Under the pieces are notes generated by a model. The model ran no database searches and was not told the origin of the DNA. It saw only the letters and a list, made by a program, of their open reading frames with translations. From Flavobacterium amniphilum (GTDB taxonomy: Bacteria > Bacteroidota > Bacteroidia > Flavobacteriales > Flavobacteriaceae), in contig NZ_JAMLJL010000010.1 of assembly GCF_023634845.1 (NCBI RefSeq), positions 122,477-186,476 on the forward strand: a stretch of 64,000 nucleotides of DNA. Direction: 5' to 3'. The translations under genes and the position numbers were made by a program. Positions 1-11,800 of this stretch are shown one piece after another. Positions within the stretch are counted from its first letter, which is position 1, and the number at the start of each line of letters is the position of its first letter.

Positions 1-1
1 T

Positions 2-3000
2 GCTACTGCAAGTGGCTCAGGTATTACATTAGGTTTTGGGAAATTTACAGGAGGAATCAGTGTTAGTACTACTCAGTTGACTACTGCTTCAATCGCTGCC
101 AATACCTATTCAGTTACTCTGGCTGCGGCTAATCCTAACATATCAGTGGGAATGACTATTGCTCCGATACCTGGATTTATAGATGTTAATACTTATGTAG
201 CGAGTATCAATGGTACGGCATTAGGATTATCGAAAGCATCTATTAACGGAACAGCTCTTGCTGTGGCCCAAACGTTAACTTTTAATGCTACATCGGCTGC
301 GATTTCAGGTAATGCTGCTTATGTAACTAATGATAATGGGGTGACTAATTCTTATGGAGGTTATTCAGGTAACAGAACTTTATATTTTTACAGAGATGTT
401 ACTGTTCCTTCCGCTGAAAAAGCAATTACCCTGACTTTTGATGTAAAATCTGCACCGGGTTCAGGAGCTGGATGGCAAGTATGGGCCGCACCGGTTACCC
501 AATCGGTGACAGGAACCAACACTCAAGTGACTTCACCATTCACATATGGAGTGTCATGGCCGGGAGCAACCTTAATTTCTTTTAACTCTAATCCGCAGGT
601 AGCCACTACAAAAACTACAGCATTTGTTCCAAAGTCACTTGCAGGAACAACATTCCGTTTGATTTTCGTATGGACAAACAGTTCTTCCGCAGGAACACTT
701 CCTCCGGCAGCAATTGATAATATTTCACTTACATCAAGAATACCTGAAGAAATTACATGTGCTCAATCCGGACTTTGGTCACAAACCAATACTTGGGATG
801 GAGGAAAAGTACCAACTTTTGCAGATACCGTAATCCTTGATAATGATAACGAAGCAGTAATGATCGATTCAAGATATTCAGGATGCGAGGATTTAATCTT
901 GGCGGGACTCAATACTTTGGTGCAATATGCCATAAGTACTGTTATGGATGAATTCACCATCAATAACGACTTAAACCTTGCTGCGGGCGGGGCAAGATTC
1001 AATAATCATGACAGCACAAACGGTAAATATTTAAAATTAGGACATAATTTAGATGTAGGGCCAACTGCCAGATTTGACAGTAGTTTTGGTACTACTACGG
1101 CTTTTCAGGGAAGATTGACACTTAACGGGTCTTTGCTTCAGACGATAACAGTTGATCCTGCTGGTTTTATGGGTGGATCTGCACCAGGTACTAACGCATT
1201 TGGTAACAGAGCCGGTGTTTTAAACCAATTGGAAGTTACCAATACAAATACAGCTACATCCAATGTTATTTGGAATGTAAACGGTGTAAGGATTAATGGT
1301 GGCTTAATTTTAACAAGCGGAAGGGTAAGTGTTACTTCAGGTAACCGATTAGTACTTGGAAACTTTGGTTCTTTAAATGCAACCACAATTGTACTGGGTA
1401 GCGGTTTTACAAGCGGAATGATTTCAAGATGGATTTCAGGTTCAAATACTAAAGATGTACAACCGGGAACCGAATATCCGGGAACAGATAATAATTATAA
1501 GCCTTTATGGTATCCTTTTATCAGTAATGCAGGCTTGGACAGATCATTGTATTTATTGCCGGAAGCCAATCCGACTACTGCTGGTGAAGTTGCGGTAACT
1601 TATACTGATGCGACAACGGCAACAGGAAGCCTTTCGATTGCTGACGGAAGTTATACAATCAATAAAAGATATAACGGGAATTGGGCTTTTTCAACTCCTG
1701 ACAGTAATGCTATTCCGGCAGGACCGGCTCTGGTTTATGTACCAAACGCTACAACACCAACAAATAGGGTTGGAGTATATGCAAACGGAGGTTTTGAGGC
1801 CATCGATGGTTCTTCAAGATTGATGAAGTTGTCAACTGCTATGTCCGGTATACATCAGGATGGAACAGCACAACCATTTGTTTTCAGAAAAGGAGTACCT
1901 TTTGCTGATTTGACTGCTTCTCCTGTTTATGTTGGGGTTAATGCTACTTCTGTTTTGAATACAGCAACCGGTATTGTATCAGCAGCTTCAGGTGACTGGA
2001 ATACTCCATCTACATGGGTTGGAGGTGTAGTTCCTGCTTGTGGTAATGTGGCTACTATTGCTAACGGACATAATGTTACGGTTACAACGACAGCTAATGC
2101 TGCAGGTGTAATTATCAATAAAGGAGGTACTTTGACAAATAATGCGGGTGCCACTACAATGACGGTAGGTTGTACCAATAACAATTCTGCTTTCTACAAT
2201 TACGGTACACATACAATGACTGCCGGTAATTTAAAAGTGAACGGTTTTGTTGCTCACAAAACCGGAAGTTTCTTTAATCAGACAGGCGGTGAAATTATCA
2301 TCGATAGTAATAATAATGGAGATGTAGCAACTTCAGTTGCTTTTGGAGGTACTTCATGTAAAATTGAAACTTCAAATTTAGCCTTAACTGGTGGTAAAAT
2401 TACAATTGTGGATCCATTGGTTAATATTGGATCACCAATTTCTGCTACTTCAATAGGGAATTACACATTGAATACAGAGGGAGCTACAGGTACTTTTACT
2501 GTTAGCGGAAGTATTACCGGAAGTTCAGCCAGTATGGGTAATGTTGTGAATGTTTTTGCGGTTGGTCAGGTGATATCCGGACATGCTAATATTCCTGCAG
2601 GTACAACTATTACAGCTATTACAGTGGGGGCCTTTGGATTCCCTTATCCTCCGGTAACATTAACACTATCAACTCCGGTTACTGCACCTGTTCCAGCAGC
2701 AACTCCTCTTAATTTCTCTTCTATGGTAAACAATTGTTCTGCTGTAGTTGTTGAAGCTAATGCAACGAATGCTAACTTAGCAATAGGGACAGGAGTTTCT
2801 GGTCCTGGTATACCAGTTGGGACAGTTATTACAGGAATAAATTTTAATAATGACTCGACAACTAATATTGTTAAAATCACTTTATCGTCTTCAGTTACGG
2901 GTTTAGCTATATCTCCAATCGCAACTCCACAGACATTGACTTTTACAGGGGTAAATCCGGGATCATACGCAGTAATTTTAACAGCCGCCAATCCTAGCAT

Positions 3001-5767
3001 AGTTGCGGGGATGACCGTTTCAGGGACAGGTATCAAGCCAGGAACATTTGTAACTGATGTAACAGGTGCGAAAGTAACCTTATCTGAAGCTATCCAAGTT
3101 GGAGCTCCGTCTCCTCTGGTTATGGATTTTTATCCTTTCAATACACTTTCAAGTGGTTCATTTGTTTATGCGTCGCCAATTCACTATGCTGCAGGACTGA
3201 ATCATACACTTCAAATTGGGGATGGTATATCAGCGCAAAACACATCGCTGATCTCAACAGGATTTAACTGTCAATTTCAGGCACTGGGAGGATTATTCTC
3301 TTTAGGGAACTTAACAGTTGATGCACCTGACGGGAACAACAGGTTTATGAATGTGAGCAGCAATAATGCTAATAACGCTTACAATATGAACGTTCAGAAT
3401 GCATTTACGGTTACTGCCGGAAGTGCTTTTAGAAAGACGTTTGCGAATGCAACGGTTTATGTTGGAGGTAATATTATAAATAACGGTACAATCAATTTCC
3501 CTTCAGCCGGCACAGGTTTAACTTTAGGGAACTTAATTAATGGTACAGCTGTACCAACAACACTAGCACAGACAATTTCGGGCTCAGGGATTTGGGAAAC
3601 AAATCAATGGTCATTGACTAACGGACCTTTAGCAGGTTATGCTTTATCGGCTTTAACTATCAACAACGCAAATTCTGCTGGGGTAACTTTACAGGTGCCT
3701 AATTTCAGGGTATGGGGTTCAGTTACTTTAACTAATGGTATTCTACATACTTCAGCTGCTAACCCGATTTATTGTGGTGTTCAAGATGTTATGGGGACAA
3801 CATATTTTGGAGGTGCTTTCAGTGGAGGTAGCGTTACAGCTTATGTAGACGGACCATGTGTTCACGCTAACAGGTTTGATAATACCATTGGACAATTAAA
3901 ATTGTTCCCTACAGGGAAAAATGGGAAATACCTTCCAATCTTAATTTCCTCAACCGGTGGTGTTGAATTGATGGCTGAAGCTTTTGATACGAATTCAGGA
4001 ACTGTTAACCCTGTTAACGGATCAAATTTAAGTACTAACAGATGGAAAGTTAGCAGAGTAGGTGCTGCAGGAATTTTTACAGGTTATAATGTAAGATTAG
4101 CGGCTTCAAGTTCTTCAGTTACAGCTTCAAATGTTATTGTTCATGCTGCTGCTGATCAAGGAACATATGATATCGTTTCGTCTCCGGCATCTGCGATAAC
4201 TTTTGACGCTGCTCATTTCTCTATACCGGCTTTTCCTTCAATTGTTTTAACTACTCCTCAAACAGGTGGTTTCTTAGGTAACTTTTCTTATTCTGAAGGA
4301 ACTGGATGCACAGGAACTCCAACACCTGGGGCGACTTTGGCATCTTCTGCTTCAGTTTGCTCAGGACAATCAACTACGTTAAGTTTAGCAAGTCCTACTA
4401 CTGGAGCGGGTGTAACTTATCAATGGCAAAGTTCTGTGAATGGTGGAAGCTCATGGAATACTATTTCAGGTGCTAATGCAGCAACTTACATTGCAGTTCC
4501 ATCTGTAGATACCATGTATAAATGTAATGTGACTTGTTCTGCAAGCACGGGAACTTCTACACCGGTTACTATTACTGTATCAGCTTCAAATGCCAGTGTG
4601 AACGGAGCTTCTGTTTGTACTAGCGGAACTGCTAATCTAACTGCATCAGGAAGCACAATCCTAAACTGGTATGATGCAGCTTCAGGTGGTAATTTGATTG
4701 CTACTGGAACTGCTTACAGTCCTAGTGTTTCTTTAACTACCACTTATTATGTGGCTTCAGGCTCAGAATCAGCAGGTTCTGTAAATACAGGAGTTTACAC
4801 AGGAACAGCTGCTTCATCTGCATTATTTAAAGGTATCGCGTTTGATGTGACAAACAATATAAAATTAAAAACGGTTACGGTTTATCCTAAAAACACTGCG
4901 GCACTTACACCAATCACAATTGCATTGTTTGATGCTGCTGGAAATGTTGTTTCAGGAACAACTCCCGTAACTTTTACGCCAACATTGGTAACCGGTACTG
5001 TTGGTACAACCTCTCAGGTCGTTACACTTAATTATGCTATTCCTGTAGGTAAAGATTACAGATTAGTGGCAACGTATGGTCTGGCTGCAACAACCAATAC
5101 ACTAGGAAACAGTACAGCTGCAATAACTTATCCGACAGGCTCTGCACTTAAACTTACAGGTAATGTTTCAGGTCTTAATGATGTGATCAGTACTACAGCT
5201 AATGCAACAAACTGTTTCCATAATCTGACTTATGATGAAATATGTGAATCAGTAAGAGTACCGGTAACGGCTACTGTTGTGAACACTTTGGCACCAACCG
5301 GGACAACTTCTCAGGATACTTGTTTAACAGGTACTATAGCAGATTTCTCTGTTAATGGAGACAGTGGGGCAACTTTTACATGGTATGATGCTGCTACTTC
5401 AGGAAACGTATTGCCAACTTCAACAACAGCAGTTGCCAATACAACTTATTATGTGTCACAAACTGTAAATGGTTGTGAAGGACCGAGGTTTGGAGTATTT
5501 GCACAAGGACCATGTTTGAATAATGATGATTTTGAAATAGAAGGATTGAAATATTATCCAAATCCGGTTACAGATCATTTAACAATTACGGCAAAAAATG
5601 CAATAACAAAAGTTGAGTTCTATAATTTATTAGGGCAAAAATTAAAAGTGTTAGATGTTAATACTGATACAGTTCAATTTGATTTTAATGGGTTTGCAGC
5701 GTCAACTTATTTAATCAAAGTGTATTCAGAAGAAAATGTTCAACTTTTTAAAGTTGTCAAAAAATAA
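2..5767 (+). CDS. Giant T9SS-secreted adhesin-like protein, 5' end outside window
   Basis: The frame is open from the first full codon of the window, so the true start and signal peptide lie upstream; a TTG at 77 is only an internal codon. The visible ~1,920 residues are Thr/Ser/Gly/Asn-rich beta-sandwich material. There are four diverged copies of a ~50-residue module with a GMTVSGTGI-PxGTxVT pattern (nt ~100-260, 2470-2690, 2735-2910, 2960-3130). Two W-containing motifs of the G-W-xxxTWxGGxxP type lie near nt 770 and 1990, and two Ig-like modules near nt 4330-4600 and 4610-4760. The last ~75 residues (YYPNPVTDHL ... KVVKK) are a typical type A T9SS sorting domain, so export across the outer membrane and surface attachment or release are expected. 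The ligand is unknown. Confidence 0.85.
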   Translation, partial: ATASGSGITLGFGKFTGGISVSTTQLTTASIAANTYSVTLAAANPNISVGMTIAPIPGFIDVNTYVASINGTALGLSKASINGTALAVAQTLTFNATSAAISGNAAYVTNDNGVTNSYGGYSGNRTLYFYRDVTVPSAEKAITLTFDVKSAPGSGAGWQVWAAPVTQSVTGTNTQVTSPFTYGVSWPGATLISFNSNPQVATTKTTAFVPKSLAGTTFRLIFVWTNSSSAGTLPPAAIDNISLTSRIPEEITCAQSGLWSQTNTWDGGKVPTFADTVILDNDNEAVMIDSRYSGCEDLILAGLNTLVQYAISTVMDEFTINNDLNLAAGGARFNNHDSTNGKYLKLGHNLDVGPTARFDSSFGTTTAFQGRLTLNGSLLQTITVDPAGFMGGSAPGTNAFGNRAGVLNQLEVTNTNTATSNVIWNVNGVRINGGLILTSGRVSVTSGNRLVLGNFGSLNATTIVLGSGFTSGMISRWISGSNTKDVQPGTEYPGTDNNYKPLWYPFISNAGLDRSLYLLPEANPTTAGEVAVTYTDATTATGSLSIADGSYTINKRYNGNWAFSTPDSNAIPAGPALVYVPNATTPTNRVGVYANGGFEAIDGSSRLMKLSTAMSGIHQDGTAQPFVFRKGVPFADLTASPVYVGVNATSVLNTATGIVSAASGDWNTPSTWVGGVVPACGNVATIANGHNVTVTTTANAAGVIINKGGTLTNNAGATTMTVGCTNNNSAFYNYGTHTMTAGNLKVNGFVAHKTGSFFNQTGGEIIIDSNNNGDVATSVAFGGTSCKIETSNLALTGGKITIVDPLVNIGSPISATSIGNYTLNTEGATGTFTVSGSITGSSASMGNVVNVFAVGQVISGHANIPAGTTITAITVGAFGFPYPPVTLTLSTPVTAPVPAATPLNFSSMVNNCSAVVVEANATNANLAIGTGVSGPGIPVGTVITGINFNNDSTTNIVKITLSSSVTGLAISPIATPQTLTFTGVNPGSYAVILTAANPSIVAGMTVSGTGIKPGTFVTDVTGAKVTLSEAIQVGAPSPLVMDFYPFNTLSSGSFVYASPIHYAAGLNHTLQIGDGISAQNTSLISTGFNCQFQALGGLFSLGNLTVDAPDGNNRFMNVSSNNANNAYNMNVQNAFTVTAGSAFRKTFANATVYVGGNIINNGTINFPSAGTGLTLGNLINGTAVPTTLAQTISGSGIWETNQWSLTNGPLAGYALSALTINNANSAGVTLQVPNFRVWGSVTLTNGILHTSAANPIYCGVQDVMGTTYFGGAFSGGSVTAYVDGPCVHANRFDNTIGQLKLFPTGKNGKYLPILISSTGGVELMAEAFDTNSGTVNPVNGSNLSTNRWKVSRVGAAGIFTGYNVRLAASSSSVTASNVIVHAAADQGTYDIVSSPASAITFDAAHFSIPAFPSIVLTTPQTGGFLGNFSYSEGTGCTGTPTPGATLASSASVCSGQSTTLSLASPTTGAGVTYQWQSSVNGGSSWNTISGANAATYIAVPSVDTMYKCNVTCSASTGTSTPVTITVSASNASVNGASVCTSGTANLTASGSTILNWYDAASGGNLIATGTAYSPSVSLTTTYYVASGSESAGSVNTGVYTGTAASSALFKGIAFDVTNNIKLKTVTVYPKNTAALTPITIALFDAAGNVVSGTTPVTFTPTLVTGTVGTTSQVVTLNYAIPVGKDYRLVATYGLAATTNTLGNSTAAITYPTGSALKLTGNVSGLNDVISTTANATNCFHNLTYDEICESVRVPVTATVVNTLAPTGTTSQDTCLTGTIADFSVNGDSGATFTWYDAATSGNVLPTSTTAVANTTYYVSQTVNGCEGPRFGVFAQGPCLNNDDFEIEGLKYYPNPVTDHLTITAKNAITKVEFYNLLGQKLKVLDVNTDTVQFDFNGFAASTYLIKVYSEENVQLFKVVKK

Positions 5768-5772
5768 TTTTC

Positions 5773-5816
5773 ATGGGATGTGAGGTGATCTTTAAGATCA
5801 TCTTGCTCCCATTTTT
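5773..5816 (+). terminator. Rho-independent terminator after the first adhesin
   Basis: Outer arms ATGGGA/TCCCAT and inner arms AGGTGATC/GATCATCT (one G-U) enclose a TTTAA loop, followed by a T-run. It starts 5 bases after the stop codon and separates this gene from the next large gene. Confidence 0.7.
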
Positions 5817-5860
5817 AATATCAGTTTTTATTTTTCAACCCCCAAAAAAAATTAAAAAAA

Positions 5861-8800
5861 ATGCGAAAAGAAGTACACATTTCAAATTGGCTGTTTCTTT
5901 CCCGGTTTTTTCTCCAATTCAGGAAAAATTACGGGATGGCCATTCTGATGATTTTTACGTTCGGGTTATTTTCAAATGTAGCTTCGGCACAATTGAATTT
6001 AGAAGATTTCAGTGGAGGAATTCCCGCCACTTGGGCTATTACGAGTAGTCAGACAGTAACGAACAATTGGATTGCTACAACTCCCGCCGAAGGCTATTTA
6101 GGCACTCCGGGGGCCAAAGTGAATCCTGCCTTAAACAATACTGTTGGGACAACTGCAGAGTATTTTCTGATTTCCCCACAATTTACAACCCCAAACAATC
6201 CGGAAATCCGGTTTTGGACTAAGCAGGGAAGTTTTGTCAATAAAGGTGCGGTTTATCAGTTGAGACTTTCTACGGCTACGCAGCCTGATATCAGCAGTTT
6301 TAATGTTGTGGTAGCTTCTTGGACAGAGGCCCAACTAAATACTCCGGCAACGACTTATGCTGAAAAAATTGTTCCGCTTCCTTCTATTCCGCAAGGGATA
6401 CCGGTCTATTTAGCGTTTGTTGCCGTTACAAATCAGGATGCTTCAAACCTTTCCGGAACCAGTGGTGATATTTGGTTTGTGGATAATGTGAGGGTAATTG
6501 AAAGTTGTGCCAAAGTTGCCGGAATCACTTCAATCATGTCGGCTAACAGTGGTAACATAAACTGGACACATCCTTTAGCAAACAATTTTGAAATTCAAAT
6601 TGGTGATGAGAATTTTGCCCCTGCGGCAACAGGTACTCCTGTAAACGGAACCTCGTTTAATGCAACTAATTTAACTACAGCCGGGACTCCTCCTCTTAAT
6701 AATGGGACAACATATGATGTATACATAAAAACCATTTGTGATGCTACAACAGCCAGCGGATGGGCAGGACCTTTTAAGATTACAACTGCTAAATTGGGAT
6801 TGTCCTGTGCAACCCCGATAGTTATTCCTGCAAATATTTCAACAACACCTTACGTATTAAGTACTAACCTCGATACGTTTCACGATACTCAAAACTATAC
6901 ACCTTTAGATTCAGAGAGCTTAAGTTGCCAGCCTTTTGGATCAACGCAAAACTGGTTGTATGGTGATCACGCCTTTTTATCTTATACGCCGGCAACTTCA
7001 GGCTTGGTAAACGTGAATATGGCTGTAACTACTAACTATTCAACAGGATGCTACAATAACCTATCAAGTGTTTTTATTTTTGACAGCTGTAACATAGGTA
7101 CTACGGCAAACTGTTTGGGGTCAATTACAACTGGCCAGTCATCAGGTGCAACATCAGGACAGATTCAAAACATGTACATGTTGGCTGGTCAAACGTATTA
7201 TTTTGTGATTTCTTCGCCTTTTCCGCATAGCGATACACAACCAGGCGCAAGTATATGTTTCACATTTACGTTATCGCAACCATCTTGTCCGATTCCTTCA
7301 GGATTATCATATAACAATTTAACACAAACAAGTGCGACTTTTTCATGGGATAATCCTCAGAATTTAGTCAGTAACTGGGAATATGTAGTAAAAACTTCTC
7401 CTGTAACCCCTAATGGCACAGATGTTATCAATCCGGCGGGTACAAATAGCAATAATCCTAGCCCGGTACTTACTGCAGCTACAACTTATTATGTATATGT
7501 ACGTTCTGTTTGTGGTGGTACACCGGGAGCATGGTCAGCTCCTTTAACTTTCAGAACACCATGTAATATTTTACCATTGCCTTATTGTAATGGATTCGAA
7601 GATTCGGCGAAGAATGATTGCTGGTCTCAGTTAAATCTTAACAATGACAGTGATTTTTTCCATTTTGGTAATAACGGATTTAATGAGCCGGTAGCAAAAT
7701 TGCGTACTTCAAATGCAGGTACAAATACTAATGATATGTTGATTTCTCCTCAATTTCATTTGGATGGGGTTACACAAAAAAGATTGCGTTTTAAATACAA
7801 TATTTACGGAAACTGGGGGCTTATCGTAGATAATCCTACAGGAGGACCGGGTTCTTTTGAGGTTAAAATTTCGACTACGGGAATTGGTGGTCAAAACTTT
7901 ACAACAACAGTTGTTCCTTTGGCATCATACACTACCGCCTATAATTTTATTGAAATGGTGGTGCCATTACCAAATATTGTCGGAGATATCAATATTGCCT
8001 GGATAATACCGTCTGGGGCTAATCAAACCGGAACATGGATTTACATTGATGATGTTTGTATTGAAGATCTTCCGGCTTGTTCAGAACCAAGTTATCCGAT
8101 AGTGAATGTGAGTTCCATAACGTCGACTTCGGCACAGGTTTCATGGACTAACGGTTACAATAGCAGTCAATGGGAATTGGTAGCGCAACCTTTGGGAACA
8201 GGGACTCCAACAACCCCTCCGGCTACAGGAGCCGTTGTGAATATTGTGAATACAAATCCATATACTATCACAGGCTTGGATCCTTCGACACGATACGAAT
8301 TTTACGTGAGAACTTACTGTTCTTCTACTTTGCAAAGTACTTGGGCAGGTCCGGCTAATTTCAATACTTTGTGTATTGCACAGCCAACTCCATATTACGA
8401 AAGTTTTAATGATACTGATGTAAACACTAAAAAATTCTGTTGGTCAACAAATAATGTTGATGACGATCCTGCAGAATGGAGAATCAGTGGAACTGAAGCA
8501 TCAATATATCCACAGCCGGTTAACTTTTTTGAACCGTTTGCATCTTACAACGATTGGTTGATCAGTGCACCTGTTAATGCAGTTGGTGCTAAAAGAGTAC
8601 GCTTTAAATACCGAGTGGTGACATCACCTTTTTTCCCGGCTCCAAGAGGAAATTTTGAAGTATTGATGTCTTCAACACCTGATTTCAGCACGTATACAAC
8701 TTTGATTCCGATGCATGATTTCGCGAATCCAAGTTTTATGGAAGATTCAGTTTTATTTAATGGAACCGGAGTAACGTATTTTGCTTTCAGACTTCCTCCT

Positions 8801-11800
8801 AACATGTCAGATCCGAGTAATACGGGAATTATTGTGGTGGATGATTTTGTAGTGGAAAATGCACCACCATGTCCAAACCCATCTCATTTGACAGTTTCAA
8901 ATGTTACTTCCAGCACAGCTAATATGAGTTGGACAGCAGGAAATGTTGAAAATAAATGGGAAATTGTTATTCAGCAACAAGGAGGAGGGATTCCTACCGG
9001 TTCAGGTACGACCGTTAATAACACACCTTCATATAATGCTACTGGTTTAACGCCTGACAGACCTTATGAATATTACATCAGAGCGGTTTGTAATGCCACA
9101 GAAAGCAGTGAATGGGTTGGTCCGGTTGTTTTCAGAACCGCTTGTAATCCTTTACAAACACCGTTTTTTGAAACGTTTGATACTACTTCATCAACAGAAA
9201 GCTGTTGGAAAATTGTGAATGATAATGCTGATGGCAACAGTTGGAGTCTTAACCAAACGGTTCAGCCTATTGCCGGTGACCAAATGGCAGCGTTGTTTAC
9301 AGGAATGAACGGTGATAACAATGACTGGTTAATTACACCAACACTTAAAGCACGAGCAGGACAAAGGCTACGTTTTTCTTATAAAGTGTATAATAACTTT
9401 TTTGAAGAAGATTTAAAAGTAATGCTTTCAACAGGAGGTACTGCTACAAGTCAGTTTTCAACTATTTTATATGAAAATAATTATGCAACTACTACAGACG
9501 CAAGCGGAACTACAGCTGGGAGTAATACAATAACCGTAGCTTCAAGTCAAAGAGTAAGAGTAGGAGACAGAGTGTATATTCCTGATTTCCCAATTCCTTA
9601 CGGTACTACCGTTATTGCTAAAAACGGCTTAACGATTACATTGTCTGAAAATGCTACTGTAACCCAAGCAGGTGTACTGCATGTTGAATTTATTCATGAA
9701 GTTATCAATAATGAGGAAACACGTGAAATGGTTATTAATTTGACAGATATTACATCACCAACAGATATTAATATCGGTTTCCATACACCATTTTACCCGG
9801 CAAATCCTTGGAATTACAGAGGTCAATATACTTTTATCGATAATGTGATAGTGGAAGATATTCCGGTATGTCCACCAGTAATTAACCTTGTAAATGGGAA
9901 CATTACGGATACAACTGCTATCATTAACTGGGGGGTGGCAGGTACTGAAACATCATGGGAATTATCAGTACAGCCTTTTGGTACGCCTGCTCCGGTGGGC
10001 AGTACCCTTCCTCAATATTTGCATACGGCTTCGGCACATCCTTATACAGTTACAGGGCTTACGCCTTCTACCAGGTATCAGGTTTATGTGAGAGCGGTTT
10101 GTAGCGGAAGTTCGCAAAGTACATGGGTAGGACCAATTGATATTCTTACCAAATGTGACATGGCAAATGTATGCCAATATACGATTTCACTAAGTAATGG
10201 AAATACAGGACAAGTATACCGTGGTTTGAATGTGGTTCAAAATGGTACAGTGATTCAAACTCTTACTTTTCCGATAGATGCACCTAATCAGCCAACTGTA
10301 CTGGATCACCAAGTGTTTTTATGTACAGGAGTTGAATTCAGTTTATATTGGGATGGATCTGGTAGCGGAACCCAATATTCTGAGGCACAAGCAGTGATCA
10401 AAGATCAGTCAGGTAATGTGGTATGGACCAGCCCGCTTGGTTTGGGGACTATAAATACGAATATTTATACAGGAACTGCAACTTGTGGAGCAATTACCTG
10501 TCCACAGCCAACTAACCTTACAGTAAGTAATACAGGAGTGTTATCTTGGACTTCGGGTGGTTCAGAAACCCAATGGGAAGTTGCCATTCAGCCATTAGGT
10601 CATGGTACAATCCCACAATCAGGAGTTGTAATTAGTAATGGTATTCCGTCTTATACACCTCAGGCTTCAGATTTCTTTTATCCTTTGGCTGGAACCAATG
10701 AATATTTTGTAAGAGCGGTTTGCGGATCTTCGAAAAGTTATTGGACAGGACCAAAAGTATTTATCAAAAATGATGAACCAACAACGGCGATCCGTCTTCA
10801 GGTGAATTCAAACGGGACTTGTTCATCTCAGGGAACAAATGCTTCTTTTATAGGAGCAACAGCTTCGAATATTCCAACAACTTGTGGGGGCACAAATGGT
10901 GGAGATATTTGGTATGAATTTGTAGCAACATCAAAAGTGCATACTGTTGAATTGAGCAATTTCAATCCGGGTAGTTACTATACCAGTAGCTATCAGGGAG
11001 TTTGGCCAAAAGTGATGATGTCTTTGTATGAAGTACAATCTAATGGCTCTCTGGTTGAGAAAGCCTGCAGTGATAACAATTCTTTAGTCACTATGTATTC
11101 TTCAGAATTGGTTGTGGGCAATACTTACAAAGTCAGATTAACACTTAATGCTTCAGGACCAAATGACAAGCGATTTGACATCTGTGTAAGTGCGCCGGCT
11201 GATACCTGTAATATGAATGCATTCAATTATAGTTTTGAAAAATTACCGATGCAAAATGTGACAGGAATTTCTACGATTATTGATGCAACAGTAATACCGG
11301 GTTGGAGAGTAAATACCGATTGGCAAACAGTGTTCTATCAAGAAAGTACCCTTGGTGATGCTATAGCTTATGAAGGAGGACAGTATCTTCAGTTAACACA
11401 GGATGGTGCAGATGACTGGGATCCTAATGATCCTAATATAAAAGGATTGTATAAAGATTTCGATACTTCGGAAATCACTGTGATGGATTACAGTTTTGCA
11501 AGTGCAACCAGACGCACTAACGGAACAGGAACAACGGTTCAATTGTTTGCAGGACCACCTTCCGGACCATTTACCGTGATTGCTGAAGACCATGCAGATA
11601 GTTTGATTTGGGATTTAATTCAGGGCAGTTATACTGTTCCGAATGGTCAAACCAAAACACGTTTTATTTTCCGTGTTGTAGAAAATGCTATCGGACACAT
11701 TCTGGATGCGGCTAATTTTAAAGCAAATATCAGGGTTAAAAATGACGCCATTACTCTTGGATGTAGCCAGGCATCAACTTTGGTTGAAGCAGAAGGTATT

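Noticed and set aside
5773..6048. Plus-strand 91-codon ORF between the first two adhesin genes
   Set aside because: It begins in the terminator stem and overlaps the start of the 2,289-residue protein in another frame.
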